This document shows positions 52,755-64,000 of a stretch of 64,000 nt of DNA, piece by piece (position 1 is the first letter of the stretch; the number at the start of each line of letters is the position of its first letter). The DNA is from Chionis minor (lineage: Eukaryota > Chordata > Aves > Charadriiformes > Chionididae). Under the pieces are notes generated by a model. The model searched no databases and was not told the DNA's origin. It was given only the letters and a program-made list of their open reading frames with translations. The position numbers and the translations under genes were made by a program. The stretch lies in NCBI GenBank assembly GCA_013398295.1, contig VZSF01008960.1, positions 1-64,000 of the forward strand, written 5' to 3'.

Positions 52755-52852
52755 TGAGGAGCTGCGGAAAGAAGCACGACAGCTGAAACGTGAACTACTG
52801 GAAGCAAAGCACAAAAAAGAAGAGCGAGCTTTAAAACCCAAAGAAAGGGAAG
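52755..52852 (+). CDS. CWC27: Internal coding exon of CWC27 (spliceosome-associated cyclophilin)
   Basis: Seen: a TTTTTCACTTTGCAG acceptor ends at 52754 and a strong AAG|GTAAGA donor begins at 52853. The 98-nt exon starts with the last base of a codon and ends with the first base of the next, and reads EELRKEARQLKRELLEAK, then HKKEERALKPKERE. The open frame continues upstream into the intron only by chance. Known: human CWC27 carries SEELRKEARQLKRELL in its C-terminal, highly charged, probably helical region, downstream of the N-terminal peptidyl-prolyl isomerase-like domain. CWC27 joins the activated spliceosome in the nucleus and partners CWC22. Anything odd: the end of the exon (HKKEERALKPKERE) differs more from the human protein than its start. 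No other CWC27 exon was recognised in the 52.7 kb upstream, so that sequence would be one very large intron. Identification is from memory of the human protein. Confidence 0.9.
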
Positions 52853-53789
52853 GTAAGAGTATATTGTAGCAGGTGTTGTGTAGATCTCCAGTTAACAGTT
52901 TTAAAGTTTTTAGTAGCTTTGTGCTTCACATGGATGGATGTGGACACCATATTGTTGAAATGTAGGGGGTTTTTTTCCAAGAAAATCAGTTTTCCTTTAG
53001 AGTGTAATTAATGTAAAGATGCCAATATACAAATAAACTGTACACGTAGCTTTCATTCTTTCAAATGAAGTAGTGTTTGTCTTTCCAAATGTTCTTTAGT
53101 TATAATCTGTGTAGTCAGGCAAGCATGGATTTGACATATCATGCCATATGATTGAATGCCTCCGTAGGGACATACCTGTTCTGACCTCTGACTTGGAAAG
53201 TCATCTTGACATTCCGACTTGGAAAAGTACTTAAATGCAGATGGTCACTACCGAGTTCAAACTTTTATGCATCTTATGACACCAGTGGAACTCATATTCA
53301 GAAAGTCAGTTCCATGTTTATTTTCCGTAAACCATAGCCAAATGGGATCTTCAGATGCCTCCTTCTTTGTCAGACTTGTTTTATACTCTATTTCTTTCTA
53401 AATGTGCATAAATTGCTGCATTTATAATAGTATGTAAGGTGCGTGTTGTAGTGCTGAACTGAAGAGAAAAAAAAGGACTATTTTTTAAGCACTGTGGAGT
53501 GGCCTGACACATTTTTGGAGTAGATTCTTGATCCAGTTCCAATACCATGAGAAATCTGGAAGAAAATACAGAATTATTCAGAAAATATGAAATTATTCAG
53601 AAAACGCTCCAGATGACACACAATTTAGAAGAGTGGTGGTAGAAGGTGTAACATCATTTTTAGAAAAACTCGTGGACGCTCTTGAATAACAGGTGAGCTT
53701 TGTCAGCAGCCAGTTTGGCAAAACAAAAAATACGGTATCTTAAACTTGTATATGAAATCTGGCATCATATTTTACAAAGTAGTGGCTCT
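52853..53789. other. Intron after the CWC27 exon
   Basis: Starts with the strong GTAAGA donor. No further exon or clear repeat was recognised. Confidence 0.65.
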
Positions 53790-53900
53790 GAAAAAGTTCT
53801 AGGAATCATGCTGAATCACTGAATGAATATAAGCTCTCATTGGCAAGATAATGAATGCTGTCACTCACCACCTAAAGAAAGAACTGCAAGTAGAAGTGTA
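53790..53900 (+). mobile_element. Possible ancient LINE relic
   Basis: CTCTGAAAAAGTTCTAGGAATCATG followed by GAATATAAGCTCTCATTGGCAAG resembles the EKDLGVMVD / LNMSSQC step of CR1 ORF2 in the forward direction. It is short and decayed. Confidence 0.4.
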
Positions 53901-54649
53901 GAAAAGGTAAAGAGTAGTCCTTTTGTACATATATGATAAATTATATTGAATAGTGCCATGTATGGCAATTGTAATACTATTACGTAAACGTTATTCATGT
54001 TCTGATGCCAGTTAAGTCAGAGGAATTATTGTGGAGTAATGTGAGTAAATCCACCGTTACAGTGACAGAATAAAGTAGTCCTTGAGCAATATTCATAGTT
54101 ACTACTACGGTACAGATTTGAAGGATAGTTTTTATTCAAGAAAAGGAAGCTTATATACCAGAGTTGTTGGGTTTTTTACTTTCTTTGAAATAAATAGCAG
54201 GTAGGAGAGAAACTCATTGAAAATCTGTAGGTAACACATAACAGTGAAAATAATCTTGAATAATCTTGGGTTTCCTTTTTGTGATTACTGTCAGAGCACA
54301 GGAAGGGGTCTGTTCCAGTACCTGTTGAGAAAGATATATGGCAGGAAGGAACCTATTCAACAAGTTCTTGGAGTACCTAACTAAAAATTCTAAAAATAAA
54401 CATGTTCTAAAACTTAAGACAAAATTAAAAAGACATTAAATGAGATGCAAATGGTGAACGGTAAAATGATTAATGAAAATACAGGAACAGAAATGAGAAG
54501 GAGAATGAGAAAGAAGAGAGTTGGCTGTCTTTGGCTAAACAAAGAGGAAATAAGCTTCAATGCTTGCTTTCGCTCTGTCTTTAGCATAGCAGTCAACTCT
54601 GATCATATGGTTACGTATCATCAGTGACATAGAAGGAAGCATTCAGGCA

Positions 54650-55845
54650 CAGAACAAGCAACCAGAGACGACTTAGATAAATTAGGTGCACTGAAATAAT
54701 TTGAACTTGATGGCATTCACTGAAGCATACTGGGGAGTTGGATAAAGCAGTCCCAGAGGCATTAATATGAACAAAACATTAACAAAATACTTGAAGAGAA
54801 TTGTTTGTAATCAGACTAGAAAGCAAGATTCCTGAGAATCAGTTTATTAGTGATCTGGAGAAAGCAACAGATTACCTTTATTAAATTTGCAGACTGAAAA
54901 ATATATGGGACAGGTAAGGGGAAGAAACTTAAGTGCTTAGGTTGCATTTTCACATGCAGTTGATAAAGTGAAGAGCTGAGTGGCTCATTCTCCTCCCTTG
55001 CACTAGTCCATGTTGGAGCTTTTACTGATCTGATTCAGTTTAAATTGGAAGAAATGTTCCTTTTTTGTTCTGGTAGGATAGTTTTGTGCTAGGTTGGTAG
55101 ATTTAGTCAGTTGGTAGAAGTTAAAAGCCAGGTCAAGGTAAACAAATTATGCTTATCTTGGGAGATCTCAGGAAAAAAAGATTATTATAGTAAGTGGTTT
55201 GTACCTGTCTCACAAATTATAACTTCACAAACACAAGATGTTTGGTAGCTCTCAGGCAGCTTAAAATCTAGGAAACATAATAAGTAGAAATCTGAGGGCA
55301 AGCTGATAGTTCCATGCTATTGAAAAAGACCAAAGTGCGCTCTAAAACATATTAAATGGTCTGTTGTATGCCAGACAGACCTGGGCAGGTCTTCAGCCTG
55401 AATCCTTCACCCAGTTTTGGCAATTGCACTTGAAAGAAAGATTAAAAGTATCTTAAGGGAGAACAGAGGAGAGCAACAAAGGTGACTGATGATCTGGAAA
55501 GCGTAATATTTGAAGACTGTAAGAACTAGGGCTTTTTAGTTTAGAGAAGAATTGACTTGTAAAAGGAGACATACTGATGATCATCTACAATGTTAAACAT
55601 TACCATGGAGGGGAAATTATTCTACGTAATCGAGATAATAGGCTTCAATTGCAGCTGAAGGCTTTTAGGTTAAATGTTAGGGAAAACTTCCTAAAGATAA
55701 GTATTGGAATAGATGACCAAGTTCCACTAAAAAGTGGAACTTTTCAATAGCAGATTAGGCAAATACTTCTTAGGAATTATGTAAAAAAAGTTGGTCCTGC
55801 CTTTTGGGAGGGATGGGCTGTTTTTCACAATTCTGTGAAGCACAA
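54650..55845 (+). mobile_element. Ancient CR1/L3-like LINE relic, RT to 3' end
   Basis: Forward landmarks in order: GAACTTGATGGCATTCA (start of RT), AGTGATCTGGAGAAAGCAAC and AAATTTGCAGACTGAAAAA (the FAD.TK step, 54850-54905), then CCCAGTTTTGGCAATTGCAC (FWQL step, 55410-55429), GAGAGCAACAAAGGTGACTG, AGAACTAGGGCTTTTTAGTTTAGAGAAG (LGLFSLEK step, about 55522-55549) and a C-terminal-like stretch to 55845, where CACAATTCTGTGAAG may be the decayed octamer end. 54920-55320 is not clearly alignable, so two elements are possible. Confidence 0.5.
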
Positions 55846-56365
55846 CTTAACTAAAAGAAAGGCAAGATGTGACCTGGAAGGTGGTCTTGATGGGGAGGAG
55901 AGACTAAGCATCTTGTTAGTGGTGGTAGTAGTTAGGTGGAAGCATTACCAAAAGCACTTTATTTACCGTCACTGTGAGGCTTTAAATCAAGCACTTAAAA
56001 TAAAGGTTTGGTTGTAGGTCCGCCAAAATAATTCAGTAAGACAGTTCTCTCTTTACATTTTACTTTCTCTTCAAATAACTTGTTCTAGTTATCTAGGGAG
56101 TTGTTTTGTCTGTAGCCTGAAAAGAGACAGTCAATGCCCTAGTGATGTTTCCCTTTCTGAGGAAGCCTTGCACAAAGAAATGTAATTCACTGTACGATCA
56201 AAGGAAGTAAAATATTTTCTGGTGCGAGAGAATCTACCATTACAAAATCTGGACCCAAAGAATAAATGTAAAAAACTCATTAAAAATATAGGAAACTCTT
56301 CCTACATTTAGCTAGAAAGAACTTCTGGTGCTTAAAGGTGATGACTGAAAGGCAGATGGGAGATT
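55846..56365. other. Intron, nothing recognised
   Basis: No gene or repeat identified. A 60-codon open stretch (55835-56017) has no known domain. Confidence 0.55.
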
Positions 56366-56446
56366 TTTGGCATAGGTTTATGGTTGGACTCGATGATCTT
56401 GAAGGTCTCTTCCAATCCAAGTGATTCTATGATTCTGTGATTCTAT
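56366..56446 (+). mobile_element. Short CR1 3' end, sense to the host gene
   Basis: GGTTGGACTCGATGATCTTGAAGG, TCTCTTCCAATCCAAGTG and ATTCTATGATTCTGTGATTCT: the last ~80 bp of a CR1 with its octamer repeats, in forward orientation. Confidence 0.88.
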
Positions 56447-57044
56447 TTACTGTGTAACTGGCATATAGTTTGGATAATAAAGGATTCGGGATTAAATATA
56501 AGAACAGCTTTAATCTAGAGAGGAGTTTACAACAACCAAACACTTAAAAGCGATCAAAACACCATTGTGAAATATCAGAATTTACTGAGCGTTACAACAT
56601 GGTCTTTTCATTAGAGATTTAATTGAAATATATATTAATGGTCCTATGCCTAGCTGTGGGTGCGTATTGACACTGGTAGCAAGCATAAAATAGCCATAAA
56701 GTTGCCATAAATACTGTGAATTTTGACACCAGAATTTACTGAAACCAATCTAACAAATTTAAAAATCTTAATCATTAATAAAATGTGTAATTGTGATCAT
56801 ATTCTCTTGTATCAATAGCTGGTTTTGCCAAAAAGGATGGCCCTGTAGAATAACCACAAATAGTCTTTGGAAAAAGGTTTTATTTATAAACAAACAAAAA
56901 AATTGTAGTCTGGTGTTCCTGCTTCTAAGGCATTTCTATGGTGTCTACTAAAATCTGTGTATTAATAGCTAGGTAAATAATCAAAACTTACTTTTTTGGT
57001 TTTCTTCATCCATGCTTTAATATTTTTCCTAAATCCTTTTCCAG
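56447..57044. other. Intron before the candidate 51-nt exon
   Basis: AT-rich. The end carries the pyrimidine-rich acceptor. Nothing else was recognised. Confidence 0.6.
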
Positions 57045-57095
57045 CTCTTAGTTTGGGTACTTTTTCAGAGCCAGCAGCAATCAAAAAAGAACAAG
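57045..57095 (+). CDS. CWC27: Candidate 51-nt in-phase exon of CWC27
   Basis: Seen: the pyrimidine-rich TATTTTTCCTAAATCCTTTTCCAG acceptor tract (about 57020-57044) precedes a segment that is open in exactly the phase left by the exon ending at 52852. Joined, it reads ALSLGTFSEPAAIKKEQ and leaves one base for the next exon, so inclusion or skipping keeps the frame (phase 1-1, 51 = 3 x 17). The donor, CAAG|GTAGAG, is weak at positions +4 and +5. A second AG at 57067-57068 would give a 27-nt version in the same frame. The peptide does not clearly match the human protein, which continues with an acidic stretch (SEEEEAPPDG) here. It may be a true but fast-evolving exon, an avian cassette exon, or chance. 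Intron between the two exons: 52853-57044, 4192 bp. Confidence 0.4.
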
Positions 57096-57329
57096 GTAGA
57101 GATTCAAGCTTAAGTAAATTTTTTTAATCTGTCCTTAAAAGTTCAGGAGTCAGATTGTCTTCGCTAATTTATCAGGACACCAGCTCAGGTGTCAAAATTC
57201 AGACTAAGAGGGAGAAACTTAGTTTTTAAATAAAAGATTTTAAAATGTAGGGTGTGTTTTGCAGCATTTTACAGGTGCCATTGTGTATGTCATTTGAAGT
57301 TTCTTTACTGTCTTTAGTTAGTGGATTAT

Positions 57330-57917
57330 TGTCATGGTTTAACCCCAGCTGGCAACCAGGGCCATGCAGCTGCTAGCTCTTCCTCTTCCTGATGGGATGG
57401 GGAAGAAAATCAGAAGAGTAAAAGTGAAAAAGCTTGTGGGTTGAGATAAAGGCAGTTTAATAAGTAAAGCAAAAGCTGTGCATGCAAGCAAAGCAAAACA
57501 AGGAATTCATTCACTACTTTCCCATCAGCCAGCAGGTGTTTAGCCATCTCCAGGAAAGCAGGGCTCCATCACATGTACCGGTTACTTGGGAAGACAAAAC
57601 ACCATAGCTCTGAAAATCCCCTCCTTCCTTCTTTTCACAGTTTTATATGCTGAGCATGACATCATATGGTACGGGATATCCCTGTGGTCAGTTGGGGTCA
57701 GCTGTCCCAGCTGTGTCTCCTCCCAACTTCTTGTGCACCCCCAGCTTACTTGCCGGGGGGGAGTGGGGCGGTGTGAGGAGCACAGAAGGCCTTGACTGCT
57801 TTGCAAGAACCAAAAACATTAGTGTGTTATCAACATCATTCTCATCCCAAATCCAAAACACAGCAATATACCAGCCGCTAGTGAGAAAGTCAGCTCCATC
57901 TCAGCCAAAACATGAAA
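57330..57917 (-). mobile_element. Solo endogenous retrovirus LTR, full length (588 bp)
   Basis: The plus strand starts TGTCATGGTTTAACCCCAG and ends CCAAAACATGAAA. The sister copy at 11918-12256 ends AACCATGACA, so the original ends were inverted TGTCATGGTT/AACCATGACA with LTR-type TG...CA. On the minus strand there is a CRE-like TGATGTCA (57664-57657), a TATAAAA box (57647-57641) and an ATTAAA poly-A signal (57461-57456), in the right order and spacing for U3-R-U5. Flanking ATTAT at 57325-57329 and 57918-57922 is a probable 5-bp target duplication, as expected for ERVL-type integration. No viral genes adjoin it, so it is a solo LTR. From memory the family is common in Neoaves; the formal name was not determined. 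Confidence 0.82.
57639..57666 (-). promoter_or_regulatory. LTR promoter core: TATA box and CRE-like site
   Basis: On the minus strand TGATGTCA lies ten bases upstream of TATAAAA. The CRE-like site would be TGACGTCA on one CpG-decay step back. The promoter points away from the CWC27 direction of transcription. Activity is unknown. Confidence 0.5.
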
Positions 57918-60900
57918 ATTATTTAGTAAAGAAATAGATTTATTTAGTAAGTAAACTTACTGTCTAAATTTGTTTAGTAAGGAAGCTTTCTGTCTTTATG
58001 GTATCAAGAATTACAGTACCATATTCTGTGCCTTGGGAAGCTGGGTCCACATTTGTGACATACAGGAAAAATCGAGATTCCAGAAATATGTTTTCAATTT
58101 TTCAGGGAAAAGGAAAGTATCTTCTTTTTCATATTTAAAGTAAATAAAATGCATCAAAGTATCAGCAACACCAGAATACACCTAACATTCTCAAATATTA
58201 ACACTTGATGATTAAATAACATGCTTAAATTTTTAATACAAAAAAGATTAGGTGATGAAACTACCTAAGGTTTTCCTGTTGTCAGCTTTTGTTTTCACTT
58301 CAGCTGATGTCAAAAAAGTATCAAAATAGTGGCAGCATCAACTGGCACTTGCTAAATATCTCTTCCTATAATGCTGTCTGTGTGCTTAGTTACTATGGCT
58401 TATATAAAGTTGTTAATGTGAAGTTTAAAGTGATCAGTTTTCACTTCTGGATTCTACCCGTTGCATTTTAGAAATCAATTTCCAGATGTTCTTCCAAGCC
58501 TATCAATTTGTTGTCATTTGAAAAGTACAAAATTTCTCATCTGTATGGAAAGAATAAGTACAGTTGCATGATAGGTATGTTTCTGGTAAAGAATGAAAGA
58601 ACTTGCAGACTTCAAGAATATATGGGGAAAGTTGAAATTTTTTAACAGTTTTGCTCAAGTTTCATGGTGTTGTTGGGTAATGTTGAAGTAGCCAAAGCTT
58701 CCCTGTCTTTTGTGAATTTCAGCATTATAACTAGAGGTGACCCAAAGACACGAAAGTGATCCAGAGCTAGCTGCCTAAATTTTTAAAATATTTGAGTCTG
58801 TCTGCACTTAGGACAAAGCTTTTATTTTCATCATCGTTCATATGTAGCTAAAAGCAGATTTCTGATGTTTTCCTTTTTCACTCTAGCCAGATACTCCCTA
58901 TTTTTTCTCTAAAGTCTGTTGAGACATTTAAATTCTGAAATATTAGCTTTGAATAAGATGCAGATTAAGATTTAGAATATATGTTAGAAATATTAGGTTA
59001 GCAGCTTGTGACTTAAATTACTATTTCAACATCGCTACAAGACAGCAGTATGAAGAAACATAATTTCATTCAGCAAAGGCCTCAAAACTTTCTTAATGAT
59101 ATTAACTGTGAAAACACTTAGAGTTGTAAATATTTGTAAGTTTTTATAAAATTAGTATGGTATTGTATTTTAAACTTCAGTGTGCAATGTCACCTCACTG
59201 TATTGTACTTTATGGTTGCTGTATTACCAAAATTGAAACAAGACTGGGTATTTACACTAATCTTATGACTATTGGAAGAACATTGTTAGACAACTATGAA
59301 TTTAATCATCAAGAAACAAAAGTAAATGTCACTAAATACTAGACTGTAGTACAGGAAGTACTAGATTGGAGGAGGGAAGAAAAGGTGTGGAAAATGTAGC
59401 TGAAAATAAATTGAGAGTCATGTTGGGATATTAAAAGGTCATTTCCGTAGTATTAAGGAAAAATAATTCCATGCACAAATTCATAAAATAAAGAAATTGG
59501 GAAGGCCATAATAGTGAAAGGTGCTTCAGCTTCATAGTAGAAAACAAACTGAACATGAATTTACACTCTGATGTGTCTGTGATTGTGAGGTTGCTGCTAC
59601 CAAGGCATTAAATGTAGTTGTGTCATTGCACTCAGTTCCAAGTATTGTACCACCAAAAAAGATACTGAACAACTGGATACAAATGGTCAAAAAAACCCCA
59701 AGACTAGCAGAAGACTAGGTGAACTAATTTATTAGTAGATACTTGAAGACGTGTCTAATTTAGGTATGGAGTGGGATGGAATCTTAAGTATTTAAAGATG
59801 GTAAGTGAAAGGGATGAAGGATACCTTTCTGTGAAACAGCCATTCACAACTGAATAATAACAGAAGAGACTTCAGAAGTACTTTAGTTTGAATGTAATGA
59901 AATCTTACAGCAGTAAAACAGTGTTGTACCTGAACAAGTAATTTTGCCCTGAAGTTAAACACATTTATTATATCTCACTTAGTTCACTTTGTCATTTTTT
60001 GTTTATTGGCCTCAGTTTTCATCAATGCAATAGAGCTGTCAACATGCAAGACAGTCTGCTAAATTTCTAACAATTTACCTATTCCATATTAGTTTACATG
60101 TAAGAAATTGCATATATTTAAAGCAGTCTACTATCAGGAAGTGAATATGTATGTAGCAGGAGATTTTTCCATTGTTCTCTGCGTGTCCTTTTGGGGAATG
60201 TGGGATGGAGGGAGCTGTGTTGTGCTGTATGTCAGGTATGTCTATGCAGATGGGGCAGACGCTTGCACAGTGTCTGTCTATGCTCTGAGCTGGCTGCATT
60301 AGGAAAAAATGCTAGTTCAGAGGCTATGTAATATGAAGGCTATTAATATGATTCTGTGCTTGATTAGTAAACACTGCGTCTCAGCCAAAACTTTCAACCA
60401 TAGCAGGGGAAATTCAGTGAAGACCACAGAGCTGTACGAATAAGGCTTAGGTCATACTGGACTTTTTGCAGGATCAGGGCTAATTCTGAGAGGACACTAA
60501 TGAACGGGTGGCAGCACAACACATTGATTCTACATCCAGTGGCAGATGTTTATTAGTATTGGTGTCACATTTAGTATCCCTACTTCAGATTGTTCATGTA
60601 AGATACTATGCCTGCTTAGGTTTTTTCTGTATTCAGGGATTAGAGTAATTAAGGAAGATTGGGGAGTGAAAATTTAAGTGGTTACATTGTTTCAAGAGGA
60701 CAGAGAAAAAAATCTAACTCCCTCTGTACACGTTTGATTATAACCAGCCTTCCAATTTGTGAATAAAATTGTTGACTATGCCAGACTGCTGTCGAGACCT
60801 TACTTTAAATAAGATGTTTTTCATTTATGTGACATTTGCTGTAGTGATGCCAGAAATTACATCAAACACTATAATTTGAGTGCTGAATTACTTCAGCATT

Positions 60901-63900
60901 TTGAAGTACTTAATCAAATATTTGAAAAAGATACACTTTTCAGAGTTCTGTAGTGTAAACCTGTGAGTATACTTCAATGAAATTTGCTTTAGACAAATAC
61001 CATCTGCACAATTGTTTAATTATATATTATATATATTTATTATATATGAAATAATATAATAATTATATGATTTTAAATAGTAGGATTTTAAAAGTAGTAT
61101 TTTTGTTTTTCTTGTTAGAATGTTTTTGTAAACTTTGATAATCTGTGGATGATGAAATTTAATTGTCACACATGAGAAAACAAAAGGTACAAAATACTAT
61201 AAGCAAAGAGGCCTAGCAAGTAATGTAAAAAAAAAAGTTCAAGTGTAAGAATTCTACTGAGGCATGAAGTATTTTCTGCTTTAGTTGTTGTATGGGAATC
61301 AAATGATTGAAGCATTTAGAAAACTCTCGAAGTCTAGCAAGGATGTCAATTTAAGATTATGTTTCGTTTCTGTTTTATTATTAAGTTTGGGTAATGTCAG
61401 TGGCACTTAGAAATGTAAATCCTGTCTTACATGGAAAGATGCTTTCTTGAAGTCTGAGACTGATGGAATTGTGCATCCTTGAGAACATCAAGAAAACAAC
61501 CAAATCTAAATTTTGATGGTTTGGGAATTATGCAGCATAAATACATTAAGTATGAAGATTTGCAGTAGATACAGTATAGCTCCATTGTATTAAAGTGTGC
61601 ATCTTGAATGTGTCACTTTTGCAAACTTTTATGTTTTCTTTCAATGTTTACATTTTTTTTCTCATTTAATCTCATAAAATAATACCCAGCATCCCTATTC
61701 AGTCTCTTCCCCACTAAAACGAATGGTTTTCCTCATCTTTCTGTCTGCAAAAGAAAACAGGACAAAAACGTCACTGTAAGCCAGCTTTGATTTTAGTAGT
61801 AATAGTAAGCATGTACTCTAAATCAACTGACATTAGACAATTAACCACTTTTTAGGCTGGGACTGTGTGACTGAAAGTTACCAGAGTTCAAAAGAGATTC
61901 ATTAGAAACTTCAACTGTTACATATTAAAGTTTACACTGTTTTACAAGTCAGTGACCTCTGCTCTTCAATGTTTTGAAGCTCTAGGAATTACTTCTAAGA
62001 TTTTTTTATTTAAATTGGCTGAATGAACTACTAACTTTGTTCTAGAACTGTTGGTTTTTTTCACTGTAGTAAACTGAAAATCCAATAGTCAGGTCAACCC
62101 TGGAAGCTCGTTAGGTAAGCAAATCTATTCAGTTATTCACAGTTAGTGAAAACTTCCTCTTACCTAACTTATAAGCAAACAGTGGTTCTTCAGGAACTTC
62201 TGCAGACCAGAGCTATAGTATCAGTAACTGAATAGTAGTTAAAGGTGCAAAGAAAGCCAAAAGTGGAATTACTCCTAAACAGAAATATACTGGAGAATAT
62301 CTTATAAATTCTTTCAAGCATAACATTATTTCATATTGTATTTTCTGGTATATTCATTTTTATACTGCTTTACAGTAAAATAGTATTTTTATTTTCACAC
62401 ATAGTATTTAATGCTGGAATAAATTTTTTTTCCTAGATTCTTGAAGAAGCATGTTATCTGTCTTAGATCCTAATTATATAAAGTGACTTTATGTTCTCCA
62501 TCTGTCACTTCTGATAGGAATTCCATTTTAATTTATGAAGTGATAAGGCATATCAGAATTTCTTTTTTAATTCATAAGGGTTTGTTTTGTTTTGTTTTAT
62601 TTTGGAAGAAAAATCATTTTTCTTTTCAACATTTGAATCTCATTGAAATCCTTAAAATCAGTACTGCATATCTCTATAATTCCAGAAGAATGCAATATAA
62701 ACTGAATATTGATGACTACCTGAAAGTGGAATGCACTGCACAAATACAGAATGTGTTTTAGGCCTCTGTAACACAAAAAGATTGAGTCATAAATTCTTTC
62801 ATTTCAAATAAGGAGTTGTTGAGGATTTTTCAGGTTTTTGTTTTCTCCTTTGGTATTTAGTCTAGCTATCCCATGCATTTCTTGACATTTCTGTCCAGTA
62901 GGTCTTCTGTCACATGAAATGTGTCATCTGAGTTGCTAAAGAATGAATTTGAGATACTGACAGAAGTTAATAGGTCCTCCACATTTAAAACATACACAAA
63001 TACTGCTGAATAAACGGAGGTGACTTTTAATACAGATTTCTTCGTACACTTTCCTTGTTATCTTACCTTCGTTCTGCATGAACTCATGAAAGTGCATTAC
63101 AAGAGTCAATGCAATTACTTTTGTGAAGTTCAGCATATGTAAAAATTTTCATGGTAGCTGTACTTCATCAAAGGAGAAACGTAAACGAAAATTCTTTCAT
63201 TGATCCTTGTCAGTACTACAGTACTGGCTCTTTCTTTTTCGTGGTGATATTAAACCTTCAGAAACAGCATGTATTTCTTCTCTGTCACCATGTGTATTGT
63301 TTCTGCCCTTCTGAAGGTAGTCTGTTTCTGGTTAATACTTTCAGCAAACCAAACTGCTGCTTTTTGCAACAAATGTTTTATATACAGCTTCATTATCCCT
63401 TTCTCAAAAAGGAAACAAAATCTGTAGATGTTTTTAGAGATTCAACCTCCTTTATTACAAGAACAGTCATTATTACATTTGTCAAGACTGATACAAATAA
63501 TAAAATGATAATATAACAAAGTTCGTAGTGTGGAAAATTGTATGATACTGTCAGAAATACATGTGTCTCAAATTGTACCTTATCTGTGCCACAGCTGGTG
63601 TACTTGCTAAGCCAGTGGTACCCCACCTGCAATGCTAGAAATGAAGCCCAGTCATTAAGTCTGATATGAATGTCAGCATAAGCAGTGATTGCACTTTCCT
63701 AATCTACAACAGTCATAGAACTCGTACTTCTTGGTTTTCATGAAATGGAAGGTAAAATTCAGTTGCAGTTTCCGAAATAGAGCACGTCTGATGCAACTTT
63801 TGCTGAGTGTTTATTACACTATTAAATTTACCAGGTGCTTTAGGAATTAAGCTTAAAATTATTTTCTCAAGCTTTCTCTTCTGCTCCACTTCCTATTTAG

Positions 63901-64000
63901 GGATTGATCCAAAACCATCCAGACTGCCATTCAGTTCAGTTCGACATCCTTGGATCAAGTTCTCATGCCTTTGTTATACTTCTGCAATTTTGTAGTGAAA
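57918..64000. other. Intron, unique AT-rich sequence to the right edge
   Basis: No CWC27 exon was recognised: I looked for the conserved EYRREKQKYE segment and did not find it. Contents: an AT-rich tract at 61017-61070, (TTTTG)n-like sequence at 62582-62602, and a possible old repeat end at 60455-60484 (TTTTGCAGGATCAGGGC). The 121-codon open stretch at 63151-63516 (plus) has no recognisable domain and AT-driven composition. Confidence 0.6.
61017..61070 (+). repeat. AT-only low-complexity tract
   Basis: About 50 bases of almost pure A/T with TATAT and ATAATATAAT words; partly self-complementary. Confidence 0.8.

Noticed and set aside
63151..63516. 121-codon open stretch near the right edge
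   Set aside because: No domain, AT-driven composition and an overlapping open frame on the other strand; no splice evidence.
1..64000. CRISPR arrays, bacterial operons, tRNA or rRNA genes, CpG islands
   Set aside because: None seen. Regular spaced repeats, cloverleaf-like sequences and CpG-dense promoters were not found; the window is vertebrate intron.

Overview
This looks like intronic DNA from a bird genome, not bacterial or viral DNA. It is AT-rich, has no long cellular ORFs, and is full of CR1 LINE copies, most of them 5'-truncated, many carrying the CR1 octamer end (ATTCTATG / CATAGAAT). It also holds LTRs of an endogenous retrovirus type I recognise from memory as common in non-galliform birds. 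The only convincing cellular coding sequence is a 98-nt exon at 52755-52852 on the plus strand. It encodes EELRKEARQLKRELLEAK and onward, which I recognise from memory as the C-terminal charged region of the spliceosome-associated cyclophilin CWC27 (SDCCAG10). A possible 51-nt in-phase exon follows at 57045-57095. The gene therefore runs on the plus strand, and nearly the whole window is CWC27 intron. Human 5q corresponds broadly to the avian Z chromosome, so Z linkage is likely but inferred.

Layout. 1-885: CR1 ORF2 piece running off the left edge. 886-11666: intron with simple repeats and one possible ancient repeat. 11667-12256: CR1 fragment fused to a truncated ERV LTR. 13222-20815: a repeat-dense cluster holding two CR1 copies that share an identical 599-bp block, a probable solo or 3' ERV LTR (15773-16325), two CR1s placed end to end, and an assembly join (one N inside an exact 82-bp duplication). 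20816-44050: mostly unique intron with weathered old repeats and two short CR1 3' ends. 44051-45275: the best-preserved CR1, with a 366-codon open reverse transcriptase. 45276-52754: intron with an old LINE relic, a G-quadruplex motif, and a CR1 3' end close to the exon. 52755-57095: CWC27 exon(s) with old LINE relics between them. 57330-57917: full-length solo ERV LTR with a probable 5-bp target duplication. 57918-64000: intron.

Almost all the younger elements (9 CR1s and 3 LTRs) lie antisense to the host gene; only two short CR1 tails are sense. I saw no novel gene system. The points most worth attention are the identical CR1 block shared by two otherwise divergent copies, the N-flanked duplication between them, and the candidate extra CWC27 exon.
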